This document shows positions 28,401-37,700 of a stretch of 45,532 bases of DNA, in pieces. Where the stretch lies: positions 1 to 45,532 of the forward strand of contig CALXVK010000004.1 in NCBI GenBank assembly GCA_944391975.1. The letters run 5' to 3'. The notes beneath the pieces are model-generated. The model was given only the letters and a program-made list of their open reading frames with translations, was not told where the DNA came from and did not search any database. The stretch's first letter is position 1, and every line of letters begins with the position of its first letter. The position numbers and the translations under genes were made by a program. This stretch comes from an uncultured Clostridia bacterium (GTDB taxonomy: Bacteria > Bacillota > Clostridia > TANB77 > CAG-508).

Positions 28401-28931
28401 TTGAAAGAAACTGGGAAAACTGAAAGCTATAAAGATGGCCAAATTGTAAAAATTGCAGGTATAATATCAAAAATAAAAAAGAAGATAACTAAAAATAATA
28501 CTCTTATGGCTTTTATAACTTTAGATGATCTATATGGTAGTTTTGAAACTATAGTATTTGAGAGTGTTTATAATAAATATCAAAATTATTTAGAGGAAGA
28601 TAAGATAATTCTAATTGAAGGCAGATTAAGTATAAGAGAAGATGAGGATCCTAAAATAATAGCTCAAAGTATTAAAGAAATTATAAATTCAGATGAAGAA
28701 GAGGAAAATGTAATAAATATTGATATATCAGAGTTTAGTGAAAATCAAAAAGAAGACTTAAGAACTCTTATAAGATTTTACTCTAAAATGAATAATAAAA
28801 ATTGTAAAATTAATGTTATAGTAAATGGAGAACTTAGACCTTGTGGAAAGATTTTATTAAATAAAGATAATATTGAAAAATTTCAAAATATATCTGGAAA
28901 TACTAAGATATATTTAAAAAATAACCTATAA
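25442..28931 (+). CDS. dnaE: DNA polymerase III alpha subunit DnaE, needs +1 recoding at CGG
   Basis: Replicative polymerase subunit, read 25442-26974 then 26976-28931 (1162 residues, normal length). The PHP domain starts with HLHVHSEYSLLDG (about 6-18). The palm has GPGRGSGAGS (about 356-366) and the catalytic acids in PDFDVDF (about 397-403). At codon 512, after ACA CAT GCT TGT, the frame meets CGG. Skipping C gives HAC-GVVITKDPVDTYVP, matching the family's His-Ala-x-Gly-Val-Val. The second part holds the fingers, the helix-hairpin-helix region and a C-terminal OB fold (IVKIAGIISKIKKK). Neither half could replicate DNA alone. The ATG follows AAAGGAGC. Confidence 0.97.
26975..26977 (+). other. 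In-frame CGG recoding site, dnaE
   Basis: Context TGT CGG A. Read as TGT (C) GGA GTT GTT, Cys-Gly-Val-Val. Confidence 0.95.
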
Positions 28932-28937
28932 AAGCGA

Positions 28938-28966
28938 TTGACTTTTTTAAAATTTATTAATATAGT
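28938..28966 (+). promoter_or_regulatory. Promoter of the pilin-like gene
   Basis: TTGACT (28938-28943), 17 bases, TATAGT (28961-28966), about 36 bases before the ATG at 29002. Confidence 0.6.
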
Positions 28967-29001
28967 AAAAATAAATAATATATGTGAAAAGGATGAAATT
29001 T

Positions 29002-29568
29002 ATGAGTGATAAAGGAGTAACTTTAGTTGCATTAGTAATAACTATAATTATTTTGCTTATATTAGCTGGAGTTTCAATTTCATTTGTAATTGGAGATAAT
29101 GGAATTTTAACAAGAGCTACAACAGTTGAACTAGAATATTCTAAAACTGAAATTGAAGAAAAGTTTGAAATGATAGTAAATGATAAATTAATGGAAAGCT
29201 ATTCATTAGCCCAAAGTGATAGCTCAGATTTAAGTAACCATTATAAAGAAAGTATATTAATTCCAAATTTTATAGAAAATGGGTATATAACTCCAGATAC
29301 TGATTCTGCTACAGTTACAGATGTATTGAGTGAGATGGTAGAAACACCATTATATAGTATTTATATTGTAAATGTATCAGCTATTTCTGATAATGTTGGA
29401 ATATATGGACAAGGAAATTTATCTGAAGGTGATGTATTTACATTAGAAGTTAAAACAGATGATACAGGTAAGTCTACAGGTGAATATGAACTAAAATACT
29501 ATGAAACAGGAGATAGTGAAGGAGAAGTATTAACAACAGTAAGTTTATACCAAAGTAATAATTCTTAA
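29002..29568 (+). CDS. Secreted protein with a prepilin-like N-terminus
   Basis: A 188-residue protein beginning MSDKGVTLVALVITIIILLI, a short basic stretch then a type IV prepilin-like hydrophobic helix; cleavage would fall after Gly5. Position 5 of the mature form is Ala, not the usual Glu, so it may be a pseudopilin or simply anchored. The rest is acidic and Thr/Ser-rich with no recognised domain. ATG 29002 has AAAAGGA eight bases upstream; two earlier in-frame starts do not. It has its own promoter and terminator. No pilus assembly genes are nearby. Confidence 0.75.
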   Translation: MSDKGVTLVALVITIIILLILAGVSISFVIGDNGILTRATTVELEYSKTEIEEKFEMIVNDKLMESYSLAQSDSSDLSNHYKESILIPNFIENGYITPDTDSATVTDVLSEMVETPLYSIYIVNVSAISDNVGIYGQGNLSEGDVFTLEVKTDDTGKSTGEYELKYYETGDSEGEVLTTVSLYQSNNS

Positions 29569-29576
29569 ATAAAATA

Positions 29577-29608
29577 AAAATCCAACAGATTTGACTGTTG
29601 GATTTTTT
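29577..29608. terminator. Bidirectional terminator
   Basis: AAAATCCAACAG (29577-29588) pairs perfectly with CTGTTGGATTTT (29595-29606), with more T after. The pilin-like gene and the convergent phosphoribosyltransferase-like gene share it. Confidence 0.85.
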
Positions 29609-29616
29609 TATAGCTT

Positions 29617-30495
29617 TTATCCAATTGGATCTCCATACCAATTTTTTTCTTTACAAAGTTTAGCTCTTTTTACAGATTTTGCATTATCAGAATTATTTAT
29701 AACATCATCTATAAAAGTTGGATGAGTTTTAATGAAATTTCTCATTGTTCCATCTGGATCTTCCATATATTGTACTAACATATCTTTTTGTTCAGGCGTA
29801 ATTATATTATTTTTTAAAGCAATATTTAATAAATCTTCATTTAGAGATAATAAAGAATATGGTTGAACTCCTATATTTAATAGATTTTTACTACCTGATT
29901 GATTTCTATCAACAACAAATAATGCCCAATTAATTTTTGAACCTAATTTATTTATTGCAGGAACCCAAGCTCTTTCAAAACTTGAACCAGTATTTAAAAT
30001 ATCTGCTAAATGGAAAACTCTTTTTCCTGGAAGTTTGTCAATAGTTGTTGTTTCTTCAAAATCACATGTACTAAATACAGTAGTTAGATCTTTAAATATA
30101 GTAATATGTGGTTTTCCTAAAAAGTTTGCAACTAATATTGAAAAATACCAATCTCTTCTTTCTCCACCAGATACATAGTCAATTAAATCTAATTGAAAAT
30201 TGTTTTCAATATATTCAACTAATTTATCAATTGTAGTTTTAAATATTTCGTTGTTTTCATAGTGGTCAAGAAGAATATTATATAATTTTTGAGGTATTTC
30301 TTCTTTTTCATGATTAGCAAGTAAATCATCAATAGTTTTAAGTAATTCTTCTGAATCTTTTTGGCTTCCGTATAAATAATCAACATTAATAAAATAAGGT
30401 CCTAATTTACCTGATGTATACCAAAAAGGATTATCATTATTAGCTACCTTAAAAGCTTTTGTATTAAATAATAAAGATACTAATTCTTCGTCCAT
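29617..30495 (-). CDS. Phosphoribosyltransferase-like protein
   Basis: A 292-residue protein with hallmarks of the type I phosphoribosyltransferase fold: YTSGKLGPYFINVDYLYG near the N-terminus, similar to the orotate phosphoribosyltransferase substrate region, YVSGGERRDWYFS, and the PRPP-like loop VFHLADILNTGSSFERAW. It is longer than PyrE (about 210) with an added helical insert and C-terminal tail, so a different substrate is possible. No pyrimidine genes adjoin it. ATG 30495 is chosen because GGAGG precedes it; an earlier TTG does not. Confidence 0.72.
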   Translation of the reverse strand: MDEELVSLLFNTKAFKVANNDNPFWYTSGKLGPYFINVDYLYGSQKDSEELLKTIDDLLANHEKEEIPQKLYNILLDHYENNEIFKTTIDKLVEYIENNFQLDLIDYVSGGERRDWYFSILVANFLGKPHITIFKDLTTVFSTCDFEETTTIDKLPGKRVFHLADILNTGSSFERAWVPAINKLGSKINWALFVVDRNQSGSKNLLNIGVQPYSLLSLNEDLLNIALKNNIITPEQKDMLVQYMEDPDGTMRNFIKTHPTFIDDVINNSDNAKSVKRAKLCKEKNWYGDPIG

Positions 30496-30576
30496 ATTTA
30501 CCTCCAAATAATTTTTTATAGCACATTAATAATATCCTTTTTATTGAGTAAAGTCAATAAAATATTTAAAATATAA

Positions 30577-30605
30577 TTGAGAAATGGCAGATTATATGTT
30601 AAAAT
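30577..30605 (+). promoter_or_regulatory. Promoter of ymdB
   Basis: TTGAGA (30577-30582), 17 bases, TAAAAT (30600-30605), about 50 bases before the ymdB ATG. Confidence 0.5.
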
Positions 30606-30654
30606 GTAAAACGTAAAAATTATTATTTAATTTGATTAAGGAGGAATAGATTTT

Positions 30655-31425
30655 ATGAACATTTTGACAGTTGGAGATGTCGTTGGAAAAACAGGAATAG
30701 AAGAGTTAAAAAATAAACTTCCTAAAATTGTATCAGATAATAATATAGATTTTATTGTAGTTAATGGAGAAAATGCAGCAGATGGAATGGGCTTAACAGA
30801 AAAATTATATAAAGAAATTTTAAGTTTAAATGTAGATGTAGTAACAATGGGAAATCATACTTGGGCTAAAAGGGATATTTTTAGCTTTATTGATGATAAA
30901 CAAATTGTAAGACCTGCAAACTATCCTAATAATAATCCTGGAAAAGGATATAGAATTTTTGAAAAAAAAGGTAAAAAAATAGCAGTTATTGATTTAATTG
31001 GAAGAGTTACAATGAGTGTTCTTTCTGAAAATCCATTTTTAAAAGCAAGAGAAATTGTAAATTCTATAAAAAATAATGTTGATATAATAATAGTTGACTT
31101 TCATGGAGAGGCTACTGCTGAAAAAATTGCAATGGGATATTTCTTAGATGGAGATGTAACTATAATCTTTGGAACTCATACTCATGTTCAAACAGCAGAT
31201 GAAACAATTTTACCAAAAGGAACAGCATATATTACAGATATAGGTATGACTGGTCCAATTCATTCTGTTATAGGAATGGATATAGATGTATCTTTTAGAA
31301 GATTTACAACATCATTTCCAGAAAGATATAAGATGGCAGAAGGTCCAGGAAAATTAAATAGTATATTATTTTCAGTTGATGATATAAGCAATAAGGTTAC
31401 AAAAATCACTAGAATAAATAAATAA
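30655..31425 (+). CDS. ymdB: YmdB-type metallophosphoesterase
   Basis: A 256-residue enzyme of the YmdB family (2',3'-cyclic nucleotide phosphodiesterase; affects biofilm and motility decisions in Bacillus). Metal-binding motifs are NILTVGDVVGKTG, VVNGENAADGMG, TMGNHTW, VDFHGEAT and FGTHTHVQTAD, with the family's TDIGMTGP near the end. Length is typical. AAGGAGG precedes the ATG. In many Firmicutes ymdB sits beside spoVS on the same strand. Here spoVS is on the opposite strand with an acquired-looking gene between them. Confidence 0.95.
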   Translation: MNILTVGDVVGKTGIEELKNKLPKIVSDNNIDFIVVNGENAADGMGLTEKLYKEILSLNVDVVTMGNHTWAKRDIFSFIDDKQIVRPANYPNNNPGKGYRIFEKKGKKIAVIDLIGRVTMSVLSENPFLKAREIVNSIKNNVDIIIVDFHGEATAEKIAMGYFLDGDVTIIFGTHTHVQTADETILPKGTAYITDIGMTGPIHSVIGMDIDVSFRRFTTSFPERYKMAEGPGKLNSILFSVDDISNKVTKITRINK

Positions 31426-31475
31426 TTTATAATATTGAAAAGCACAAAAAATTGTTTATTATTAATAATAAAAGA

Positions 31476-31520
31476 AAAAAGCACAAACAGAAAGTTGAAA
31501 TTCTGTTAGTGCTTTTTCTT
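31476..31520. terminator. Terminator after ymdB
   Basis: AAAAAGCAC plus AACAGAA (31476-31492) pairs with TTCTGTT plus GTGCTTTTT (31501-31517), with opposed A residues. It can serve ymdB and the convergent gene. Confidence 0.8.
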
Positions 31521-31554
31521 ATCACAAAGATTAATTAAAACTTTTTTGACATTA

Positions 31555-32481
31555 TTAATTAGCCCTATTTTTTATATAGTTTTTTAATAAAAGCATGCCT
31601 TCCTCATAATCATCTTTTTGAGCATACATAACCATGTCAATATACTCCTGTACAGGAGATTCCATTACTTTTAGAAATTCCGAAAGTAGGTCGAGAGGTT
31701 CTACATTTATTTCTAATATCGTAGTTGTATTAGACATATTATTTGGTTCGTGTTGTTTTTTAACTACTTTTTTAGAAATAATTTCATATTTACAGGGAGG
31801 TAATAGGATTTCATTTTCTTTATCTTTTTTTTGTTGCTCTTTGGGACGAATTGATTTTACATCTAAACATTTCGTACCGGCAGGAACATGGATTATAAGT
31901 ATTGTTCCTCTACTAAATTGTTTAGCAACTTCAATATTAGTAGTTGTTGATACAATACCATTTACCCCGTTTCTATCTATAGTTGAGCAACCGCGATATA
32001 AAGTTGTAGGAAATTCTATTCTTGGAGCATAATCTAAAGCATCAGAGAAAACTTTTAATTTTTTTATTGTACTAACATTTATTGGGAAAAAAGCAATTCC
32101 GTTTTCTTCCAATGTTCCAAGATATCTTACCATCTGCAAGGAAAAAGCAGGGTTGTCAAATATATTTGGAATAATACCGCTTACATCAAATTCAAAACCG
32201 TGAAATTTGTCTTCTTCGTATAGTTTAAAGTTTCGTCTTCTGAAAAAATTATTGATAAAAATTCCAGAATTGTGTTTATAGCCACTTAAAAACTCATAAA
32301 GTTCCGGTTTTAACTGGTTTAATTTTTTCCGTCTGATTGCTTTATCTTGCTGTTCTCTCTGATAAGCAGTTTTTTCTTTTTCTGACATATTTTCAATCAT
32401 ATCTGATTTTATTGAACTTAATTGCTTTTTCCAATCTTGATTAGTATTTTGATGCGATTTTTGAAATTTCTTTTTAGACAT
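31555..32481 (-). CDS. ADP-ribosyltransferase, probably acquired
   Basis: A 308-residue protein with a basic, helical N-terminus (about 1-60) and a C-terminal ADP-ribosyltransferase exoenzyme domain. The R-S-E motifs are visible: Arg163 in TTLYRGCS, Ser178-Thr-Thr in GIVSTTTN, and Glu222-x-Glu224 in ENEILLPP. Such enzymes move ADP-ribose from NAD to a protein or nucleic acid; many are toxins or phage proteins. The target is unknown, and no signal peptide is seen. Its base use is less AT-biased than its neighbours. Codon 51 (AGA CGG A) is a CGG that must be Arg; a +1 shift would hit a stop three codons on. ATG 32481 is about eleven bases after AAGGAG. Confidence 0.82.
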   Translation of the reverse strand: MSKKKFQKSHQNTNQDWKKQLSSIKSDMIENMSEKEKTAYQREQQDKAIRRKKLNQLKPELYEFLSGYKHNSGIFINNFFRRRNFKLYEEDKFHGFEFDVSGIIPNIFDNPAFSLQMVRYLGTLEENGIAFFPINVSTIKKLKVFSDALDYAPRIEFPTTLYRGCSTIDRNGVNGIVSTTTNIEVAKQFSRGTILIIHVPAGTKCLDVKSIRPKEQQKKDKENEILLPPCKYEIISKKVVKKQHEPNNMSNTTTILEINVEPLDLLSEFLKVMESPVQEYIDMVMYAQKDDYEEGMLLLKNYIKNRAN

Positions 32482-32759
32482 GTTATAATTCACTCCTTTT
32501 TAATTATCAATGTTCATTAGTTAAAAAGTTATCTTTGTGTTTTATCCCTCCTTTGAACTTAAGTTGTAAATTAATATATGATTAATTGGTTATTAAACCA
32601 AATATATAGGGAAAAATATAATAAAAGCAAAAATGCCATTTAAATATTTGTATTATATCAGATTTAAAGCGTAAAATCAATTATAATGAGCTTTAAGAAG
32701 GATATTAAAATGTTTTTACTTTTATAAAAAAATAAAGGAGCATTTTTGCTCCTTTAAAA
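32482..32759. other. Gene-free stretch between the ADP-ribosyltransferase gene and spoVS
   Basis: AT-rich. It includes the ribosome site of the ADP-ribosyltransferase gene and a second minus-strand AAAGGAGGG (about 32548) with no following start in range, possibly a remnant. No promoter, repeat or RNA gene stands out. Confidence 0.4.
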
Positions 32760-33023
32760 TTATTTTCTACTTTCTATTATCAATTTAATACCTGTACGGT
32801 CCTCACCTTCAACTTGAACTTCAGCAAAAGCTGGTATGCAAACTAAATCTACTCCTGATGGTGCTACAAAACCTCTTGCAATTGCAACTGCTTTGATTGC
32901 TTGATTTAATGCTCCAGCTCCAATTGCTTGCATTTCAGCTCTTGTGCTTTCTTTTACTAATCCTGCAATAGCACCTGCAACTGAATTTGGGTTTGATTTT
33001 GATGAAATTTTTAAAACTTCCAT
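32760..33023 (-). CDS. spoVS: Stage V sporulation protein S
   Basis: An 87-residue Alba-like protein needed for late spore development, extremely conserved. MEVLKISSKSNPNSVAGAIAGLVKE and the AIKAVAIARGFVAPSGVDLVCIPAF segment (shown in part) match the family, as does the full length. The ATG follows AGGAGGAAAAAC. It is monocistronic. Confidence 0.97.
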   Translation of the reverse strand: MEVLKISSKSNPNSVAGAIAGLVKESTRAEMQAIGAGALNQAIKAVAIARGFVAPSGVDLVCIPAFAEVQVEGEDRTGIKLIIESRK

Positions 33024-33249
33024 GTTTTTCCTCCTAAATATTAAAATTTTTCTTGTGTTTTTTAAACATGAAAGTATTTTATAATTAATTAAATTTAATG
33101 TCTATAGTTTTTGAATAAAAAATCAAAGATTTCATCGTCTGAATTCGACAATTTTCAACAATTTTCGAACTTTACACTTTGAAAATGCTCAGAACATATT
33201 TTTGCAAAAACAAACTTATTATAAATAAAATTAAGTAATTAATTATTAC

Positions 33250-33278
33250 TTGTTAATTTAAAAACTTGATGATATAAT
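33250..33278 (+). promoter_or_regulatory. Promoter of trxB-trxA
   Basis: TTGTTA (33250-33255), 17 bases, TATAAT (33273-33278). The rest of the roughly 300-base gap 33024-33249 is AT-rich and holds nothing else clear. Confidence 0.6.
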
Positions 33279-33322
33279 TTAAACACATAAAATTAATAAT
33301 TATTAGAAAGGTTAAGATTTTT

Positions 33323-34189
33323 ATGTATGATGTTATTATAATAGGAGCAGGTCCAGCAGGAGTTTCAGCAGGTTTATATGTTAAAAGAGCAAATTTAAAT
33401 GTATTGATGCTTTATAAAGGAGAGTCTGCTTTAGAAAAAGCAGAACATATTGAAAATTATTATGGATTTGAAAATGGTATATCAGGAAAAGATTTGTATT
33501 TAAATGGAATAAGACAAGCTAAAAATTTAGGAATTGATGTAAAAAATGAAGAAACTATAAATATAAGAATAGACGAAAATAAAAAATATACTGTAATTAC
33601 TGAAAATGAAACATATAAAACAAAAGCTATTATTTTAGCGACTGGTAATAAAAAAAATACAGCGAAGATAGAAGGAATTAAAGATTTTGAAGGAAAAGGT
33701 ATAAGCTATTGTGCAATATGTGATGGATTTTTTTATAAAAATAAAGAAGTAGTTGTTATAGGAAATGGAAAATATGCTGTATCAGAAGCAAATGAATTAA
33801 TAAATATTGCTAAAACTGTTACAATATTAACAGATGGTAAAGATTTACCAGGAATAAATAATATCAAAATTGATACTAGGAAAATACGTAGGATTTTAGG
33901 AAAAAATAGAGTAGAAGAAATAGAATTTGAGGATAGTAAGAAATTAAAAGTAGACGGTATATTTATTGCACTTGGTACAGCTGATGGAAATGATTTTGCA
34001 AAAAAATTAGGAATTATAACAAAAAATAATAAAATTATAGTAAATGAGAATATGGAGACAAATGTTGCTGGAATATATGCATGTGGAGATTGTACAGGAA
34101 ATCTATTGCAAGTTTCAAAATCTGTTTATGAAGGAACAAAAGCAGGATTGCAAGCAATTAATTATGTGAGAGAAAACTTAAATGTATAA
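33323..34189 (+). CDS. trxB: Thioredoxin reductase-like FAD protein
   Basis: A 288-residue flavoprotein that passes electrons to thioredoxin. It has the N-terminal FAD fold IIGAGPAGVSAGLY (6-19), the redox pair CAICDG (about 131-136), an NAD(P)-binding strand VVVIGNGKYAVSEA, and the C-terminal FAD motif GIYACGDCTGN. It is slightly shorter than typical TrxB (about 305-315), and the second nucleotide motif reads GNGKYA rather than GGGDSA, so the electron donor may be unusual. trxA follows after 44 bases, a natural redox pair. Confidence 0.9.
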   Translation: MYDVIIIGAGPAGVSAGLYVKRANLNVLMLYKGESALEKAEHIENYYGFENGISGKDLYLNGIRQAKNLGIDVKNEETINIRIDENKKYTVITENETYKTKAIILATGNKKNTAKIEGIKDFEGKGISYCAICDGFFYKNKEVVVIGNGKYAVSEANELINIAKTVTILTDGKDLPGINNIKIDTRKIRRILGKNRVEEIEFEDSKKLKVDGIFIALGTADGNDFAKKLGIITKNNKIIVNENMETNVAGIYACGDCTGNLLQVSKSVYEGTKAGLQAINYVRENLNV

Positions 34190-34233
34190 TATTATAATAA
34201 TTATATCAAAATAAATTAAAGGAGAATATGAAT

Positions 34234-34545
34234 ATGAGTGTTTTAAAAATAGGAGAAGAAAATTTTGAAAAAGAAGTTTTAAAATCAGAAGGAAAGGTTT
34301 TATTAGATTTTTATGCTGATTGGTGTATGCCATGTAAAATGATGTCACCAATTATTGATGAAATTGCAGAAGAGTTGCAAGGAAAAGTAAAAGTTGGAAA
34401 AATAAATGTAGATAATAATCAAGAATTAGCAATGAAATATGATGTTATGAGTATACCAACAATTATGATTTTTGAAAATGGAACACTTTTAAAAACTTTT
34501 ATAGGAGTAACAGATAAGGATGATTTATTAGAACAATTAAAATAA
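34234..34545 (+). CDS. trxA: Thioredoxin
   Basis: A 103-residue thioredoxin with active site W30-C-M-P-C34, and the cis-Pro in SIPTIMIF. The family core LLDFYADWCMPCKMM is clear. ATG 34234 is chosen because AAAGGAG (34218-34224) ends nine bases before it; the in-frame ATG at 34228 is too close. It is co-transcribed with trxB, its likely reductase. Confidence 0.95.
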   Translation: MSVLKIGEENFEKEVLKSEGKVLLDFYADWCMPCKMMSPIIDEIAEELQGKVKVGKINVDNNQELAMKYDVMSIPTIMIFENGTLLKTFIGVTDKDDLLEQLK

Positions 34546-34560
34546 TATAAATAATACCAT

Positions 34561-34590
34561 AAATAACGTCACAAAAGTGACGTTATTTTC
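34561..34590 (+). terminator. Terminator after trxA
   Basis: AAATAACGTCAC (34561-34572) pairs perfectly with GTGACGTTATTT (34577-34588), followed by T. Confidence 0.85.
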
Positions 34591-34619
34591 TTGCAATTAG
34601 CTTTAAATTGTTATATAAT
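34591..34619 (+). promoter_or_regulatory. Promoter of mfd
   Basis: TTGCAA (34591-34596), 17 bases, TATAAT (34614-34619), directly after the trxA terminator. Confidence 0.55.
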
Positions 34620-34704
34620 ATTAAACGTTGTTTAAAAAAATATAAAAAGTTAGAATAAATATAATATATTACTAATAATAGTAATAAAAAGGAGTTGAAA
34701 AAAT

Positions 34705-37700
34705 ATGAACTCTATAATAAAAGTTGTTCCTAATGTAAAAAAATACAATGATTATTTATTTGATGTAAACAAAGGAAAAACACCTATTATGCTTTCAGGT
34801 CTTACTGAAGTAGGTAAAGTTCATATGGCGTATGCAACTAAATTTTATACAGATAAACCTATATGCATAATAACATATAATGAAATGCAAGCCAGAAGAA
34901 TAAGAAAAGATTTTGGATTTTTTGATGATCATATAAGATCATTTCCAAAAAGAGATATAATTAGTTTTGATTATATTGCAGAAAGCAAAGATATTTTGCA
35001 AGAAAGAATAAGTAATTTAAATGATATAGTTTCAGGAAAAGCACCTATAATTATTACAACAATTGAAGCTGTAATGCAAAAAATGATTACTAAAAATAGC
35101 TTATATAAAAATCTAATTTCAATCAAAACAGGTGATGAAATTGATTTAGAAAAAATTAAGAATGCTTTAATCACTTTAGGATATGAGAGATATGATACAG
35201 TTGAAGGAAAAGGTCAATTTAGTATAAGAGGTGGAATAGTAGATATTGCAACATCTACTAAAACTGGTATAAGAATTGAGCTTTGGGGAGATGAAATAGA
35301 TTCAATAAGAGAGTTTGATATAAACTCTGGAAGATCTAAAGAAAATCTAAAAGAAGTAACAATTTATCCAGCATTTGAATTTTTATTAGATGATGATATT
35401 AATAAAATATGTGATAGAATTTTAGATAAATCATATAGTAAAACAGTTAGAGAAAAAGTTGAAGAAGATGTTAAATTAATTAAAGATAATCAGTATTTAA
35501 CTAAAATAGATAAATATTTTAATTCATTTTATCAAGAATTTGATACTTTAATTGATTACCTTCCAGAAAATACAGTAATATTTTTAGATGAGATAGAAAA
35601 AATCAAAAACAGAGCTGAAAATATTGCAAAAGATAATGAACACTTAAAAAGAGATTTGCTTGAAAAAAATAAAGTAATTCCAGATGTCTTGATGGACATG
35701 GATGATTATTATGATTTCTGTAGAAAAATAGAATCTAAACAAACAGTATATCTTGAAAAACAAGATATAGGGTATGTTGATAAACAAAGTATGCATGCAA
35801 AAAGAAACGGATATAGCTTTAGCTATAGGGAGGTCAACTTTTTTCGTGGTACAATGGATTTATTGTTTAAGGAATTACAGGAAGCAATTAAATCTAGAAG
35901 ACAAACAATAGTCCTTGGTGGAAATAAAGATACAAGTAGAAAGATTTCTGATATATTATATGAACATAATATACAAAATGATCTTATAAAAGAAGATGAT
36001 GACTTAGCTCTAGGTAGGGTAAATATACTACCTGGGGCTTTAAGTAGTGGTTTTGAAAACTATGAGCTAAATTTATATGTTGTATCACTTGAGGAACTTT
36101 TTGAAGCAAAACCAAAAAGAAAAAGATTACCATCAGCTTTTAAAGAAGGAGAAACAGTAGTTTTTTCTGATTTAAAAATAGGAGATTATATTGTGCACAA
36201 AACACATGGAATAGGACAATATATAGGTGTTAATACAATTAAAGCAGATGGTATTATTAAAGATTATATAAAAATAAAATATAAAGGTGACGATATTTTA
36301 TATGTTCCTACAAATTCTTTGGATAATATAAGAAAATTTATAGGAGCAGAAGGAAAAGAACCAAAAATTAATTCATTAGGTTCTAAAGATTGGGAAAAAA
36401 CAAAAGCAAAAGTAAAATCTAATTTAAGACAAGTAGCAGAAGAATTGATTGAACTTTATGCAATAAGGCAAAAAACAAAAGGTTTTGCTTTTTCAAAAGA
36501 TACAACATGGCAAAAAGATTTTGAAGATAGTTTTCCATATGAAGAAACAGATGATCAATTAAGATGCATAGCAGAAGTAAAAAAAGATATGGAAAAAGAT
36601 AAACCTATGGATAGACTTCTTTGTGGAGATGTTGGATATGGTAAAACAGAAGTTGCAATTAGAGCGGCATTTAAGGCGTGTATGGATCAAAAACAAGTTG
36701 CATATTTGGCTCCTACAACAGTTTTATCTAATCAACAATATGAAAGTTTTAAAGATAGAATGAAAGAATATCCAATTAGAGTAGAAGTAATAAATAGATT
36801 TAGAACTAAAAAAGAGCAAGAAGATATTATAAAAAGATTAGAATTAGGTGAAATTGATATTTTAATTGGAACACATAGATTACTTAGCAAAGATGTAAAA
36901 TTTAAAAATTTAGGATTGCTTATAATAGATGAGGAACATAGATTTGGTGTAAAAGCAAAAGAAAAAATAAAAGAATATAAGAAAAATGTTGATGTTTTGA
37001 CAATGACTGCAACTCCAATTCCAAGAACTCTTCATATGTCTATAGTTGGTATGAGAGATATGTCTGTAATTTATGAACCACCTCAAGATAGAAAACCAGT
37101 TAGGACTTATGTTTTAGAATATGATGAAGAAGTTATTAAAGAAGCAATAACTAAGGAATTAGAAAGAAATGGTCAAGTATTTTATTTATCAAATCAAGTT
37201 GAAACTATTGAAGCTAAAACTAATAATTTAAGAAAACTTATCCCAGAAGCAAGAATTGAATTTGCTCATGGAAAAATGTCTGGAAGTATGTTAGAAGATA
37301 TAATGGAAAGTTTTGTTGAAAGAAAAATTGATGTTTTAGTTTGTACAACAATTTTAGAATCAGGAATTGATATTCCTAATGCTAATACTATTATAGTAGA
37401 AAATGCTGACAGATTGGGCTTAGCTCAGCTTTATCAAATTAGAGGTAGAGTTGGTCGTTCTAATACACAAGCTTATGCTTATATAACTTACAGAAGAAAT
37501 AAGGCTTTATCAGATGAAGCAGATAAAAGACTTAAAGCTATTAAAGAATTTACAGAATTTGGCTCTGGATTTAAAATTGCAATGCGTGATTTAGAAATTA
37601 GAGGTGCTGGAAGTCTTATGGGAGAAATGCAACATGGACATATGGAACAGGTCGGATATGATATGTATTGTAAACTTTTAGATGAGGTTGTAAAAGAGAT

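Noticed and set aside
17734-28931. sigF, truA, rqcP and dnaE as pseudogenes
   Set aside because: No other stop, indel or decay is seen in them, and DnaE is normally essential.
31634-32032. Frame opposite the ADP-ribosyltransferase
   Set aside because: The minus strand encodes the recognised R-S-E enzyme; this side shows no family features.
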